The position numbers and the translations under genes were made by a program. A DNA stretch of 64,000 nt from MGBC163016 sp964518575 (GTDB lineage: Bacteria; Actinomycetota; Coriobacteriia; Coriobacteriales; Eggerthellaceae): the NCBI GenBank assembly GCA_964518575.1, contig CAZFGW010000001.1, positions 248,001-312,000 of the forward strand, read 5' to 3'. The notes below the pieces were generated by a model that saw only the letters and a program-made list of their open reading frames with translations, was not told where the DNA came from and made no database searches. Position 1 is the stretch's first letter; each line of letters begins with the position of its first letter. This document shows, piece by piece, positions 45,359 to 54,185 of the stretch.

Positions 45359-46432
45359 TCAACCTGTTGGTTTTTCGCCCTTGTTGTCAGCTGATGCACA
45401 TTGCCGATCACAGGGAAGGTAATCGTAGGGCATCTCGCGCGCGAAGAAATAGAAAATCGCAAGAATGATGAGCATGAACTGGGGAAATATACAACATACG
45501 AGCAACGTTATCGCGCGTACCGCATAGAACAAAACGCGTCGCCATCCACTGCGCTGCTCCGTCTCGAACGTCATTCTCACGAGCGACCCACCCGGCGTGC
45601 TGCCGCCGTGGCGCCACGGAATGATGATTTCCACGATTATGAACGAAACAACTTCGCACACGACAACAGAAATTCCCGCCGTTTGCGCCGCATTCATGCC
45701 GGGAAACTCCAGCGCTTCGCCAAACACGACCTCCGTGAACAGGGCGGCAATCATCCATGGTGCTCCGGCACCGATGCCTATGATGATAAGATCAACCCAA
45801 AGCGCAACGCATCGGCGGATGAACCCCGGCTGATTGGTTATCTCGGGTTCTTGATCTTCCCGTTTCGGAATGAACCGATCCAAACTGCGCCCGAGCAGCC
45901 AGCCCACAACACCGCCGAGCGTGTTCCAAATCATATCGTCGACCTCGAAGGTGCGATACGCAAAAGGATAGATGCCGAAAAGCCCCGTCAGCTGCGCCGT
46001 TTCGATCAGACACGTGGTGGCGAAGGCGATCGCGATCGTGCTCGGTAGCCGCAAACGCAGCAGGCGTTTCGCGATGAACCCCAGAGGGATAAACAGCACC
46101 ACGTTGAACACAATCTGGAGAACCGCCTTGATGCCGTCGCGTGAGATGTCATTGATGAAATTCAGCGGGTTGAACTGCGGCTCGATGCCGTAGGTGATGC
46201 CCGGTCCCGAATCTCCCGAGGGCAGTGGGTAGAGCGTAAAGCACCCCAGACCCGCGATATAGAGCACCGTCAGATACGCCGCGAGCGCTGTTGGCAACCG
46301 CAGACGCCCGTCGCGGTGATACAGGTACACCAAGATGGGCAGCGTGAATGCAAACGAAAGGAGCGGCCACATCAAAAGCGCCGCTTTGAAATTGCTGCTG
46401 AATCCTGCGAGGAATGTGCCGATCGCTTGCAT
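45359..46432 (-). CDS. VanZ-RDD fusion membrane protein
   Basis: 357 residues with about eight hydrophobic segments. Residues 1-200 match VanZ (FNPLNFINDI, NVVLFIPLGFIAKRLL, TCLIETAQL, EVDDMIWNTLGGVVGWLLG). Residues about 215-340 match an RDD domain (PGFIRRCVALWVDLIIIG, GGSTPGGSLVRM). VanZ homologues are linked to glycopeptide or lipoglycopeptide tolerance, but most are of unknown function. The ATG at 46432 follows AAAAGG. It is divergent from the gene at 46721. Confidence 0.85.
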   Translation of the reverse strand: MQAIGTFLAGFSSNFKAALLMWPLLSFAFTLPILVYLYHRDGRLRLPTALAAYLTVLYIAGLGCFTLYPLPSGDSGPGITYGIEPQFNPLNFINDISRDGIKAVLQIVFNVVLFIPLGFIAKRLLRLRLPSTIAIAFATTCLIETAQLTGLFGIYPFAYRTFEVDDMIWNTLGGVVGWLLGRSLDRFIPKREDQEPEITNQPGFIRRCVALWVDLIIIGIGAGAPWMIAALFTEVVFGEALEFPGMNAAQTAGISVVVCEVVSFIIVEIIIPWRHGGSTPGGSLVRMTFETEQRSGWRRVLFYAVRAITLLVCCIFPQFMLIILAIFYFFAREMPYDYLPCDRQCASADNKGEKPTG

Positions 46433-46675
46433 AGTTGGACCTTTTCCTGCAACTGCATCTGTCCGCGTGTGAACCAACGATGTCGGCTAGGATAGCGCAC
46501 CAACCTACCCGGGTGTTGAAGGTTGCAAAATTGTAAGCCGCAACTCACGCCCCCGTAATCATGAGGCACGGCATCGCGCACAGATGAGCGCCAAGATAAG
46601 CTCCGTCAAAGGAACACCTTGCCCATGCGGGGCGTTTCCCAGCGCGCAACATTCGGCGAATACGGCGCAGGCAAT

Positions 46676-46684
46676 TGATATAAT
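46676..46684 (+). promoter_or_regulatory. Extended -10 promoter of the CmpB-like gene
   Basis: TGATATAAT at 46676-46684 is a TGN-extended perfect TATAAT, about 37 bases upstream of the start codon at 46721. Confidence 0.5.
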
Positions 46685-46720
46685 CGTTCGCACTTCGTTC
46701 CCCTTTCGATTGGAGTCAGC

Positions 46721-47710
46721 GTGCTTCTCTCCATCATCAGCTTGGTGCTCGTCATCCTGTTTGTCGTCTTCATCGCCTGGTGCATCGGGGCGTTCTGGGC
46801 GTGGCTGGGGCGCGGAAAACGCGTGAGAGGCGCGAGTGAAAACGAGCTTGTCTCGCCCGAAACACAGCAGCTCGTATTCAAGCTGCAAGCCATCCAAGAG
46901 GCGCAGAAGCTAAGCAAGGAGAAGCACGGTCCGGCGCTTCATCTCACGCGCGAACAAATCAAGGAGATCCAGAAAGCTGAGCGTAAGATCAGGGACGATT
47001 TCCTCGACCACCTGAAGCTTGGCTGGTATCAGATCGTGATGATCTTCTTCATTGGATCGATTCTCGGTCTGGTCTTGGAAGAGGTCTGGATGTTCATCAC
47101 CGTCGGCGTCACCGAAAGCCGCGTCGGATTGGTCTGGGGTCCGTTCAGCCCGCTCTACGGCGCGGGTGCCGTCCTACTTACCCTCGTTACGTTCCACCTG
47201 CGGAAAATGCATGCGAACGGATTCGTGGTATTTTTGGTGTCCATGATGGTCGGCGGTTTACTGGAGCAGCTCACTGGCTGGGGCATGGAAACGTTCATGG
47301 GCGCAGTCTCGTGGGATTACATCGCAGGTGGCGTTCCTGGCGCCATCACCAAATGGGTGGCTATTCCGTTTCTCTTTTTCTGGGGACTGCTCGGATATCT
47401 TTGGTACAAATTCATCATGCCCAACCTGCTCTTCCGGCTGGGCATTCCCACCACCACGCGCAAGGTCGTGTTCGTAACGCTGCTTTCGGTGTATTTGATT
47501 CTCGATATCTTCATGACCATCATGTGTTTCGACCGGCGCGCCGAGCGCGATGCCGGCATTCCTCCCGCAAATGGTTTTGAGGAATGGGTCGACGAGAATT
47601 TCAACAACGCGTTCATGTCGGAGCGATTCCAGAACATGGTGATCAACACCACCGGTGAAGCATACGATGCGGTTGCGAATCCGGGACAAAGCAGCACGGA
47701 GCAATCGTAG
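46721..47710 (+). CDS. Putative ABC-transporter-permease-like (CmpB family) membrane protein
   Basis: 329 residues starting with GTG after TTGGAG. An N-terminal helix and a charged cytoplasmic region (about 30-100) are followed by five or so helices with the motif RVGLVWGPFSPLYGAGAVLLT and the sequence GGLLEQLTGWGMETFMGAVSWDY. This is the PF06541-type 'putative ABC transporter permease' family; despite the name, transport has not been shown and no ATPase is adjacent. Confidence 0.82.
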   Translation: MLLSIISLVLVILFVVFIAWCIGAFWAWLGRGKRVRGASENELVSPETQQLVFKLQAIQEAQKLSKEKHGPALHLTREQIKEIQKAERKIRDDFLDHLKLGWYQIVMIFFIGSILGLVLEEVWMFITVGVTESRVGLVWGPFSPLYGAGAVLLTLVTFHLRKMHANGFVVFLVSMMVGGLLEQLTGWGMETFMGAVSWDYIAGGVPGAITKWVAIPFLFFWGLLGYLWYKFIMPNLLFRLGIPTTTRKVVFVTLLSVYLILDIFMTIMCFDRRAERDAGIPPANGFEEWVDENFNNAFMSERFQNMVINTTGEAYDAVANPGQSSTEQS

Positions 47711-47839
47711 GTAGGCGTATGGAGATGCGCCCCCGTGTGCGCATGCGATGGCGTTCCGATTTTGTTCCCTGCGTCCGCATTGGTTATGTTGTATACTTTC
47801 CCACGCGCCGAAATTGATTTGTCCGACGTAAGCCTTAAG

Positions 47840-47915
47840 GCCAACGTGGCTCAGTTGGTAGAGCAACGCACTCGTAATGCGTAGGTCAGCGGTTCGAGTC
47901 CGCTCGTTGGCTCCA
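47840..47915 (+). tRNA. tRNA-Thr(CGT)
   Basis: A complete 76-nt cloverleaf: acceptor GCCAACG/CGTTGGC, D-arm GCTC/GAGC, anticodon stem ACGCA/TGCGT with loop CTCGTAA (CGT at 47873-47875), T-arm AGCGG-TTCGAGT-CCGCT and an encoded CCA. It reads the ACG threonine codon. Confidence 0.96.
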
Positions 47916-47924
47916 GCATGATAC

Positions 47925-47957
47925 AAGGTCGGGATGTTCATTCCCGACCTTTTTCTT
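47925..47957 (+). terminator. Terminator after tRNA-Thr
   Basis: AAGGTCGGG pairs with CCCGACCTT around a 9-base loop, followed by TTTTCTTTC. It lies 9 bases after the tRNA CCA. Confidence 0.88.
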
Positions 47958-47976
47958 TCGCACCCGCGTCCCTGCC

Positions 47977-49251
47977 CTAGGCGGGAGGGAACCGGAAAAC
48001 GAGATACGCTGCCGCGATGAGTACGGTCAGCACCATGATTGGGAACCCGGTCTTCAAATACTGCGCGAACGTGATCGTATGCCCGTTCTTACGCGAAATA
48101 TCGCTCAATACCACATTCGCGCTCGCGCCGATGAGCGACCCATTCCCGCCAAGGCACGCGCCGAGCGAAACCGCCCACCACAGCGGCGTCACATCCATGC
48201 CACCTGCCTGCATAGACGCCAAAATAGGAATCATCGTTGCCACGAAGGGGATATTGTCCAGGAACGCCGATATGAGCGCAGAGCCAAACACGAGCACCAG
48301 CATAGTGAGGAACACATTTCCGCCCGTAATGCTCACGAGCCAATTCGCCAACATATCAATGACGCCCGTCTGCGTCATAGCGCCCACGATCACGAACAGC
48401 CCGCCGAAAAACACGAGCGTCGTCCACTCCACCTGACCGAGCGCCTGGTCGATGGGCGCGCGCGACAGAAGCAGGATGAGCGCCGCCGCACCAAGCGCGA
48501 TCACGCAGGACTCAAGCCCGAAGGCACCATGGAACATGAATCCGAGCACCACAAGCCCGATAATCACCACTGAAATCCAGAGCAGCCGCATATCCTTTAT
48601 ATAGTCCCGTGGATCGAGCTTCAAAACCTCGTCGATCTCGGTTTGCGAAACGCTCATCTTCCGACCGTAGAGGAAATAGAATACCACCAGCACCGCGGCA
48701 ATGATCAAGAGCACCGCGGGCGCATCCACAGCAATGAAGTCAACGAACGTGAAACCGGCGGCTGATCCGATCATGATGTTGGGCGGGTCGCCGATGAGAG
48801 TTGCGGTACCGCCGATATTCGACGCCATGATCTCGGTCATGAAAAACGGAACCGGGTTCACCTTGAGCATCTTGCAGAGGTTCAGCGTCATCGGACCGAT
48901 GAGAAGCACGGTGGTCACATTATCGAGAAACGCCGAGAGCACCGCCGTCAGGATCACGAACAAAAGCATGATGTGCCACGGACGCCCCTTCGCCCAGTGT
49001 GCGCACGTGATCGCCAAAAACTCGAACAAGCCCGACATTTTCACCACGCCGATGAACAACATCATACCGAACAGGACGCCGAGCGTATTGAAGTCGATAT
49101 AGCCAAGCGCATCTTCAAACGGCATGATCCCGATGATGAGCACAAGCACCGCGCCCGCAAGCGCCACTACCGCGCGATGTATCTTCTCGGACATGATGAT
49201 CGCAAGCGCAACAAGGAAGATAGCTACCGAGATAATCTGGCTCGTATCCAC
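47977..49251 (-). CDS. ArsB/NhaD-type ion transporter
   Basis: 424 residues from the GTG at 49251, which has AGGGAG seven bases upstream; the longer frame to 49365 has an arginine-rich, non-family start. About 12 helices. The duplicated ion-transporter signatures are AVLSAFLDNVTTVLLIGP with ASNIGGTATLIGDPPNIMIG, and SALISAFLDNIPFVATMIP with LGGNGSLIGASANVV. It belongs to the IT superfamily (ArsB, NhaD, CitM). The substrate could be arsenite, sodium or a carboxylate and cannot be told from sequence; no arsR or arsC is nearby. Confidence 0.87.
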   Translation of the reverse strand: MDTSQIISVAIFLVALAIIMSEKIHRAVVALAGAVLVLIIGIMPFEDALGYIDFNTLGVLFGMMLFIGVVKMSGLFEFLAITCAHWAKGRPWHIMLLFVILTAVLSAFLDNVTTVLLIGPMTLNLCKMLKVNPVPFFMTEIMASNIGGTATLIGDPPNIMIGSAAGFTFVDFIAVDAPAVLLIIAAVLVVFYFLYGRKMSVSQTEIDEVLKLDPRDYIKDMRLLWISVVIIGLVVLGFMFHGAFGLESCVIALGAAALILLLSRAPIDQALGQVEWTTLVFFGGLFVIVGAMTQTGVIDMLANWLVSITGGNVFLTMLVLVFGSALISAFLDNIPFVATMIPILASMQAGGMDVTPLWWAVSLGACLGGNGSLIGASANVVLSDISRKNGHTITFAQYLKTGFPIMVLTVLIAAAYLVFRFPPA

Positions 49252-49450
49252 GCGTGAACTCCCTGTCGTTGTCAGCCGAAGCAGCGCGCTCCGTCCCATT
49301 TCCGTGTCATGACGCCGTCCGCTGCAATCGGGCACGGTCGCTCTTGAACGCCCCCGACGGATCATGCGTGCAGTCTTGCGAAATTATATAAAGCGCACAA
49401 CACAGAAGGTATACTTGACCAAACATAATTCGCTTGTCGGAGGGTCTGAG

Positions 49451-51904
49451 ATGGGTATCAGGTTGAATATGGCGAAGGCCTCGAGCGCAATCCTGACATG
49501 GGGGCTGCGGAATATCGCGCGCCGTCCTGCGGGGAACACACCTGGACTCGTCGGACTCAAGATAGACCCTGCGCTCATCCGCGAACTGCGCAGTCGCATC
49601 ACGCAAGGCTCCATCGTCGTCGTGGGAACGAACGGCAAGACCACGGTGACAAACCTTCTCGCTGATGTTATGGAAACAGCAGGTCGCAGCGTTGTTTGCA
49701 ACCGCACGGGGGCGAATCTCAACAGCGGCATTGCAACGGCGCTGCTGCATACCAAAGGGGCACAATGGGGCGTGCTCGAGTGCGATGAGCTCTGGTCCGC
49801 GAAGGTTGTTCCCGATCTCCAACCGACCTACTTTCTTTTGTTGAATCTGTTCCGCGACCAGCTCGACCGCTGCGGCGAGATCGACCGCATTCAGGACTCC
49901 ATCGTGAGCGCGCTCGTGGGTTCGCCGCGCACGCGCCTCATCTACAACGCCGACGATCCGCTCTGCGAAATGGTCGCCGAGCGAGCAGCAAGTGATCCCG
50001 CACGGGAGTTTTCCCCGAAATCGGTCGCGTTCGGCGTCGCTGAATCGATGAACCTCGAGCAGAACGTCGTCGCCGATGCCACGATGTGCCAGCGGTGCCT
50101 CCACATGTTCACCTACACTTATCGGCAATATGGTCAGCTGGGCGAATACCATTGCCCACACTGCGGATTCACGCGCCCTCCCCTCGATTTCGCCGCGCGC
50201 GCGATCGCGTTTACGCCCGAAGGGATTTCCTTCGAGGTCAATGGCGAACCGATCAAAGCGCACCTGACCGGCTCCTACATGGCATACAACCTGACCGCCG
50301 TTTTCGCCGCCGCAACCATCGCGGGGTGCACGCCCGACGCGATCCAGCAAGCGATCCTCTCGTTCGAGCCGAAGAACGGGCGCCTGCAGAAATATATGAT
50401 CGAAGGGCACCCCACGCTGTTGAATCTGGCGAAGAACCCCACCGGATTCAATCAAAACCTCCGCATCGTCGAATCAGACACGTGCCCCAAGGCGGTCGCG
50501 TTTTTCATCAACGACAAAGATGTTGACGGGCACGACATCTCATGGATCTGGGATATCGACTTCGAAGAGCTGCTCCGCGAGCCCAACATCCTCGTGTACG
50601 CTGGCGGCTCCCGACGCAACGACGTACAGGTGCGCCTCAAGTACGCGGGCGTCAACGCCAAGCTCGTCGACTCCATCGATGACGTCTTCGCCGACCTGCG
50701 CACCCACGAACTCCTCCCCGCCGATGCATCCGTATATGCGATCGCAAACTACACCGCACTGCCGCCTGTGCACAACAAGCTAGATGAAATGGCGAAACGG
50801 GAGCGCACGCATGCTGAGGCGCCGACGCCCGCATCAACCGCAAGCGAAGCAGCAAGCCGAACGCACGCGACGATCTCACCAGCAGCGGAAACGCCTGCTG
50901 CAACCGAGCTCGCAGCCGATGCGCGCGGCACCAACGCTCCTGAGAGTGCTGGCGCGTCCGCGCGTGTTGACGCACCCGCAAGCAGCATCCCCGCCGCAAC
51001 CGCCCCTGCAAATGACAGAACCTCTGCGGAAGAGCCGGTCGTGATTGCCCATATCCTTCCCGATCTTCTGAATCTCTATGGCGATGGCGGCAATGTGCGC
51101 GTTCTTGCCCAGCGGCTGCGGTGGCGCAACATCCCGGTGGAGGTGCGCGCCGTCACCTATGGCGACAGCCTTGACCTTGACGATGTTGACCTCGTGGTAC
51201 TGGGCGGCTCTCCTGATCGCGAACAACGGAAAGCATCCGATGTCCTCATGCAGATGCGCGATGAGCTCGCGCGCTATGTCGAAGACGACGCCCCCCTTCT
51301 TGCTATCTGCGGGAGTTACCAAATGCTTGGGCGAACATGGCTGCTCGACAACGAAGAGGTTCCCGGTCTTTCCATTTTGGGAATCGAAACGAGGCGCCCG
51401 GGAACATCCGCGGATCGGCTTGTTGACAACATTGCCCTCGACTCACCGCTTTCAAAACATCCGGTCATCGGCTACGAAAACCACGCCGGTCGCACCTATC
51501 TTGATGCAGGCATCGTCCCGTTCGGCAAAGTCGTCTCGAAAACCGGACAGGGCAACAACGATGTCGGTACACAGACCGGGCTCGAGGGCGGTCATGCCGC
51601 CGATGGCGTCCTGTACAAGGGCGTGATCGGGACCTATCTACACGGTCCTCTGCTTTCAAAGAACCCCGACATTGCCGATTGGCTCTTGGAAAAGGCGCTC
51701 GATCGACATGCGCAGCGAACCGCTGATGCTTCCGCTTCTGGCACTTCGCCAGCAACATCGGCAGAGCAGACGGATGCCAGAGCTTCGACCCTCCCTTCGA
51801 CAACCCCTTCGACAGACCACCCGGGCATCCACGCAGTGCTCGCGTCCCTTGACGACGCTGAAGAGTTGAACGCCAACGCATACATGGCGCGGAAGCTCCT
51901 CTGA
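49451..51904 (+). CDS. murT-gatD: Single-chain MurT-GatD lipid II amidotransferase
   Basis: 817 residues from the ATG at 49451 (ribosome site GGAGGG). Residues 1-450 are MurT, a Mur-ligase-like ATPase: GTNGKTT at 59-65, ECDELWS, LLNLFRDQLDRCGE, and the zinc-type Cys pairs CQRC/CPHC near 215-240. Residues about 452-526 are an Ala/Thr/Ser/Pro linker. Residues about 527-750 are the GatD glutaminase: C620 in AICGSYQMLG and H731 in YLHGPLL. In other Gram-positives MurT and GatD are separate subunits that amidate the D-Glu of lipid II. A second low-complexity tail precedes the conserved-looking C-terminus. It overlaps rlmH by one base. Confidence 0.9.
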   Translation: MGIRLNMAKASSAILTWGLRNIARRPAGNTPGLVGLKIDPALIRELRSRITQGSIVVVGTNGKTTVTNLLADVMETAGRSVVCNRTGANLNSGIATALLHTKGAQWGVLECDELWSAKVVPDLQPTYFLLLNLFRDQLDRCGEIDRIQDSIVSALVGSPRTRLIYNADDPLCEMVAERAASDPAREFSPKSVAFGVAESMNLEQNVVADATMCQRCLHMFTYTYRQYGQLGEYHCPHCGFTRPPLDFAARAIAFTPEGISFEVNGEPIKAHLTGSYMAYNLTAVFAAATIAGCTPDAIQQAILSFEPKNGRLQKYMIEGHPTLLNLAKNPTGFNQNLRIVESDTCPKAVAFFINDKDVDGHDISWIWDIDFEELLREPNILVYAGGSRRNDVQVRLKYAGVNAKLVDSIDDVFADLRTHELLPADASVYAIANYTALPPVHNKLDEMAKRERTHAEAPTPASTASEAASRTHATISPAAETPAATELAADARGTNAPESAGASARVDAPASSIPAATAPANDRTSAEEPVVIAHILPDLLNLYGDGGNVRVLAQRLRWRNIPVEVRAVTYGDSLDLDDVDLVVLGGSPDREQRKASDVLMQMRDELARYVEDDAPLLAICGSYQMLGRTWLLDNEEVPGLSILGIETRRPGTSADRLVDNIALDSPLSKHPVIGYENHAGRTYLDAGIVPFGKVVSKTGQGNNDVGTQTGLEGGHAADGVLYKGVIGTYLHGPLLSKNPDIADWLLEKALDRHAQRTADASASGTSPATSAEQTDARASTLPSTTPSTDHPGIHAVLASLDDAEELNANAYMARKLL

Positions 51905-52377
51905 TGCTACACCTCAAGATCATCGCCGTTGGACGCTTAAAGGAGAGCTTCTGGACTGCGGCATGCCAAGAGTATCTGAAGCGCCTGAGTGCGTATGCCG
52001 ATGTCTCGATCAAGGAAGTTCCCGATGTCGATCCAGCCTCTGCCGGGGGCGATGCCAGTGCGCTTGAGAAAGAATGCAACGCCATTCTCAAGCAGATCGC
52101 ACCCGAAGATCATGTGATCCTGCTGGATATCAAGGGAAAAGAGCTTTCAAGCGAAGGTATCGCCGACAAACTGAAAACATTCGCTTTGAATGGCACAAAC
52201 GATCTCACCTTCGTCATCGGCGCATCCCTCGGCGTGAGCGCAGAGGTGAAAGCCCGCGCTCAGGAGCGCTGGTCGTTCGGCCCCATCACACTTCCCCACA
52301 ACCTCGCGCGCGTTGTCCTTTTGGAACAGATTTATCGCGCCTTCAAAATTATCAGGCATGAGCCGTATCATAAGTAG
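51904..52377 (+). CDS. rlmH: 23S rRNA pseudouridine-1915 N3-methyltransferase RlmH
   Basis: 157 residues, the typical RlmH length. It has the SPOUT features LLDIKGKELSSEGIADKL, FVIGASLGVS and the C-terminal signature LPHNLARVVLLEQIYRAFKIIRHEPYHK. It methylates pseudouridine 1915 in helix 69 of 23S rRNA. The start shares one base with the murT-gatD stop (TGATG). Confidence 0.96.
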   Translation: MLHLKIIAVGRLKESFWTAACQEYLKRLSAYADVSIKEVPDVDPASAGGDASALEKECNAILKQIAPEDHVILLDIKGKELSSEGIADKLKTFALNGTNDLTFVIGASLGVSAEVKARAQERWSFGPITLPHNLARVVLLEQIYRAFKIIRHEPYHK

Positions 52378-52506
52378 CGAACGCAGCGCACATGCATGAA
52401 CAGCGATGGGGCTCGAGGTTCACCGACGCGAAATCTGCTGAACCTGCGAAGTTCGATACAACCGCAAACCCCGCGGAACCGAATCCAGAATCGAAAGGGG
52501 TCGCCG

Positions 52507-53292
52507 ATGAAATTCATATCGTGGAACGTCAATGGGATCAGAGCCATACTCAAAAAGGACTTCCTGGGCATTTTCGATGAGTTCGGCGCGGACATCTTCG
52601 CCGTTCAGGAGACGAAGTGCCAGCCAGACCAGGTGAGCATCGATCTTCCCGGATACCACCAGTTTTTCAGCTCTGCTGTGAAGAAGGGCTACTCTGGCAC
52701 AGCGGTTTTCTGCAAAGAAGAGCCGCTGCGCGTGCTGCATGGGCTGGGAGATGAGTATCTTGACCAGGAGGGCAGGATCGTCGCGCTCGAATTCCCCGCG
52801 TTTTGGTTCGTGGACGTGTATACGCCCAATTCTCAGATGGATCTCGTCCGCATCGACCATCGCATGCAATGGGATGACGCTTTTCGCGAATTCTGCGTCG
52901 GGCTTCACGAAGGCACGCTGCCGCAGGGCGAGACCGCACCTCCGAAACCCGTTGTGGTCTGCGGCGATTTCAACGTGGCACACAACGACATCGATCTCAA
53001 GAATGCTCAGACGAACCGCGGTGTGTCCGGATTTTCCGACCAGGAACGCGGCAAGCTTGACGAGCTTCTTAACGCCGGGTTCATCGACACGTTTCGCTAC
53101 CTGCATCCCGATACGACTGGCGCCTACACGTGGTGGAATTACAAATTCCACGCGCGCAGCACTAACGCGGGATGGCGCATCGACTATTTCCTCGTGACCA
53201 CCGATCTTGCCGATAAGATCGAGGGCGCATATATCTATGACGAGGTTATGGGCAGTGACCATTGTCCCATCGGACTTGTTCTTGACCTCTGA
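52507..53292 (+). CDS. exoA: Exodeoxyribonuclease III
   Basis: 261 residues from the ATG at 52507 (ribosome site AAAGGGG); the frame extends upstream with non-family residues. Motifs of the EEP nuclease fold are present: KFISWNVNGIRA, DIFAVQETKC, VCGDFNVAHNDIDL, WRIDYFLVT and GSDHCPIGL. It cleaves abasic sites and 3' blocks in base-excision repair. Confidence 0.95.
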   Translation: MKFISWNVNGIRAILKKDFLGIFDEFGADIFAVQETKCQPDQVSIDLPGYHQFFSSAVKKGYSGTAVFCKEEPLRVLHGLGDEYLDQEGRIVALEFPAFWFVDVYTPNSQMDLVRIDHRMQWDDAFREFCVGLHEGTLPQGETAPPKPVVVCGDFNVAHNDIDLKNAQTNRGVSGFSDQERGKLDELLNAGFIDTFRYLHPDTTGAYTWWNYKFHARSTNAGWRIDYFLVTTDLADKIEGAYIYDEVMGSDHCPIGLVLDL

Positions 53293-53388
53293 CGAACGCC
53301 GAAATGGATGCGCCGTCGAAAAGGTGCACCACAACGGTCGATCTTCAGGCATAATTGCGCTCAGACATAACAACGGGAGGTATGTATC

Positions 53389-53664
53389 ATGAAATGCGTT
53401 ATCTCGGTTCTGGGAAAAGATCGCAGCGGCATCGTTGCAGCCGTGTCAGGCGTTCTCGCGAAAGCCGGAGCGAACATCGACGACATCAATCAGACGATCC
53501 TCGGAGCTGACGAGATTTTCAGCATGACCATGCTCGTAACGCTGGCTCCCGAGATTTGCGAGTTCAATCGCGTTCAAGAGCTTCTTGCAGAAACGGGCGA
53601 AGAGCTGGGTTGCCAGATCATCATCCAGCGCGAAGACGTGTTCCGTTTCATGCACGAGATCTAA
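53389..53664 (+). CDS. ACT-domain protein (UPF0237 type)
   Basis: 91 residues, a single ACT domain (VISVLGKDRSGIVAAVSGVLAKAGANIDDINQTIL). This family normally sits just upstream of a UPF0210/PFL gene, which is absent here: the next 500 bases are non-coding. GGGAGG precedes the ATG. A ligand-sensing role is likely but the ligand is unknown. Confidence 0.9.
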   Translation: MKCVISVLGKDRSGIVAAVSGVLAKAGANIDDINQTILGADEIFSMTMLVTLAPEICEFNRVQELLAETGEELGCQIIIQREDVFRFMHEI

Positions 53665-53689
53665 TCGGTTGTTTTGACACTGCGTGAAC

Positions 53690-53750
53690 CTGAAAGGAAT
53701 CTGAAAGCATTGCGTTGTTTCAGGAAGCTTTCAGGATAGGCGTGTAGTAT
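53690..53750 (+). promoter_or_regulatory. Promoter with paired 11-bp-spaced heptamer repeats
   Basis: CTGAAAG occurs at 53690-53696 and 53701-53707, 11 bp apart. TTTCAGG occurs at 53719-53725 and 53730-53736, also 11 bp apart and in the opposite orientation. A -10-like TAGTAT lies at 53745-53750, eight bases past the last heptamer, and no -35 box is present. Direct heptamers with a one-turn period next to a -10 are the architecture of PhoB/OmpR-type activated promoters. An OmpR-family regulator is encoded 430 bases downstream. Confidence 0.55.
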
Positions 53751-53756
53751 TCCAGA

Positions 53757-53936
53757 TAGTGTTTCCCAGCACCAGCGTGACGCGCAAGATGTTGTTGAGG
53801 CGCGTCGCGCGATTTTGACAATTCCATACTAGAAAGATCTTAACAACCATGTGAGTGAAAGCTCGCAAAGATCGATTTCTGACCGCACTAGTTTTTGTAA
53901 GGCGCCGTGAACTCCTGACACGGCGCCTGTTTTTTT
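53757..53936 (+). ncRNA. Candidate structured small RNA
   Basis: Between the promoter-like element and a strong terminator lie about 180 bases with no open frame worth calling. The 5' part folds into an 11-bp stem (GCGTGACGCGC at 53775-53785 with GCGCGTCGCGC at 53800-53810, one G-U) with a 14-base loop. A single-stranded AU-rich middle and the terminator hairpin follow. It does not look like tmRNA, 6S, SRP or RNase P RNA to me. The transcript ends 250 bases before the response regulator gene, so it is not simply its leader. Confidence 0.5.
53900..53936 (+). terminator. Strong rho-independent terminator
   Basis: AGGCGCCGTG pairs perfectly with CACGGCGCCT around a 9-base loop, followed by GTTTTTTT. 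It is the strongest terminator in the window and ends either the ACT-gene transcript or the candidate small RNA. Confidence 0.92.
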
Positions 53937-54029
53937 GCCCGCAAAAGGCACCTTCGCGTCGGGAGATCAGCCGAGATTAGCTCTTTCCCCGAGGACCCTT
54001 TCCCCTTCCGCATCATTGTTCCCGTTGTC

Positions 54030-54075
54030 GCAAGCGGGCGAGATGAATCTCGCCCCTACATCTATGCCCAAACGT
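54030..54075. repeat. Single hairpin repeat upstream of the response regulator
   Basis: A perfect hairpin GGGCGAGATGAATCTCGCCC at 54036-54055, followed by CTACATCTATGCCCAAACG, is a solo unit without the opposite partner. A possible TACAAT -10 for the response regulator lies downstream at 54149-54154. Confidence 0.8.
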
Positions 54076-54185
54076 TTTTGGCATTTGGCGCGCTTCCGAC
54101 CATGATCGGGTCTGTCCTGTGCTTTCTATGGTTTTGCCCAAAGCGCGATACAATGGAAAAAACCCAGATGCTCTAAGGAGTGATC

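Noticed and set aside
49307..50455. 382-codon minus-strand frame
   Set aside because: Antisense to murT-gatD, with no domain features. The sense gene has clear catalytic motifs.
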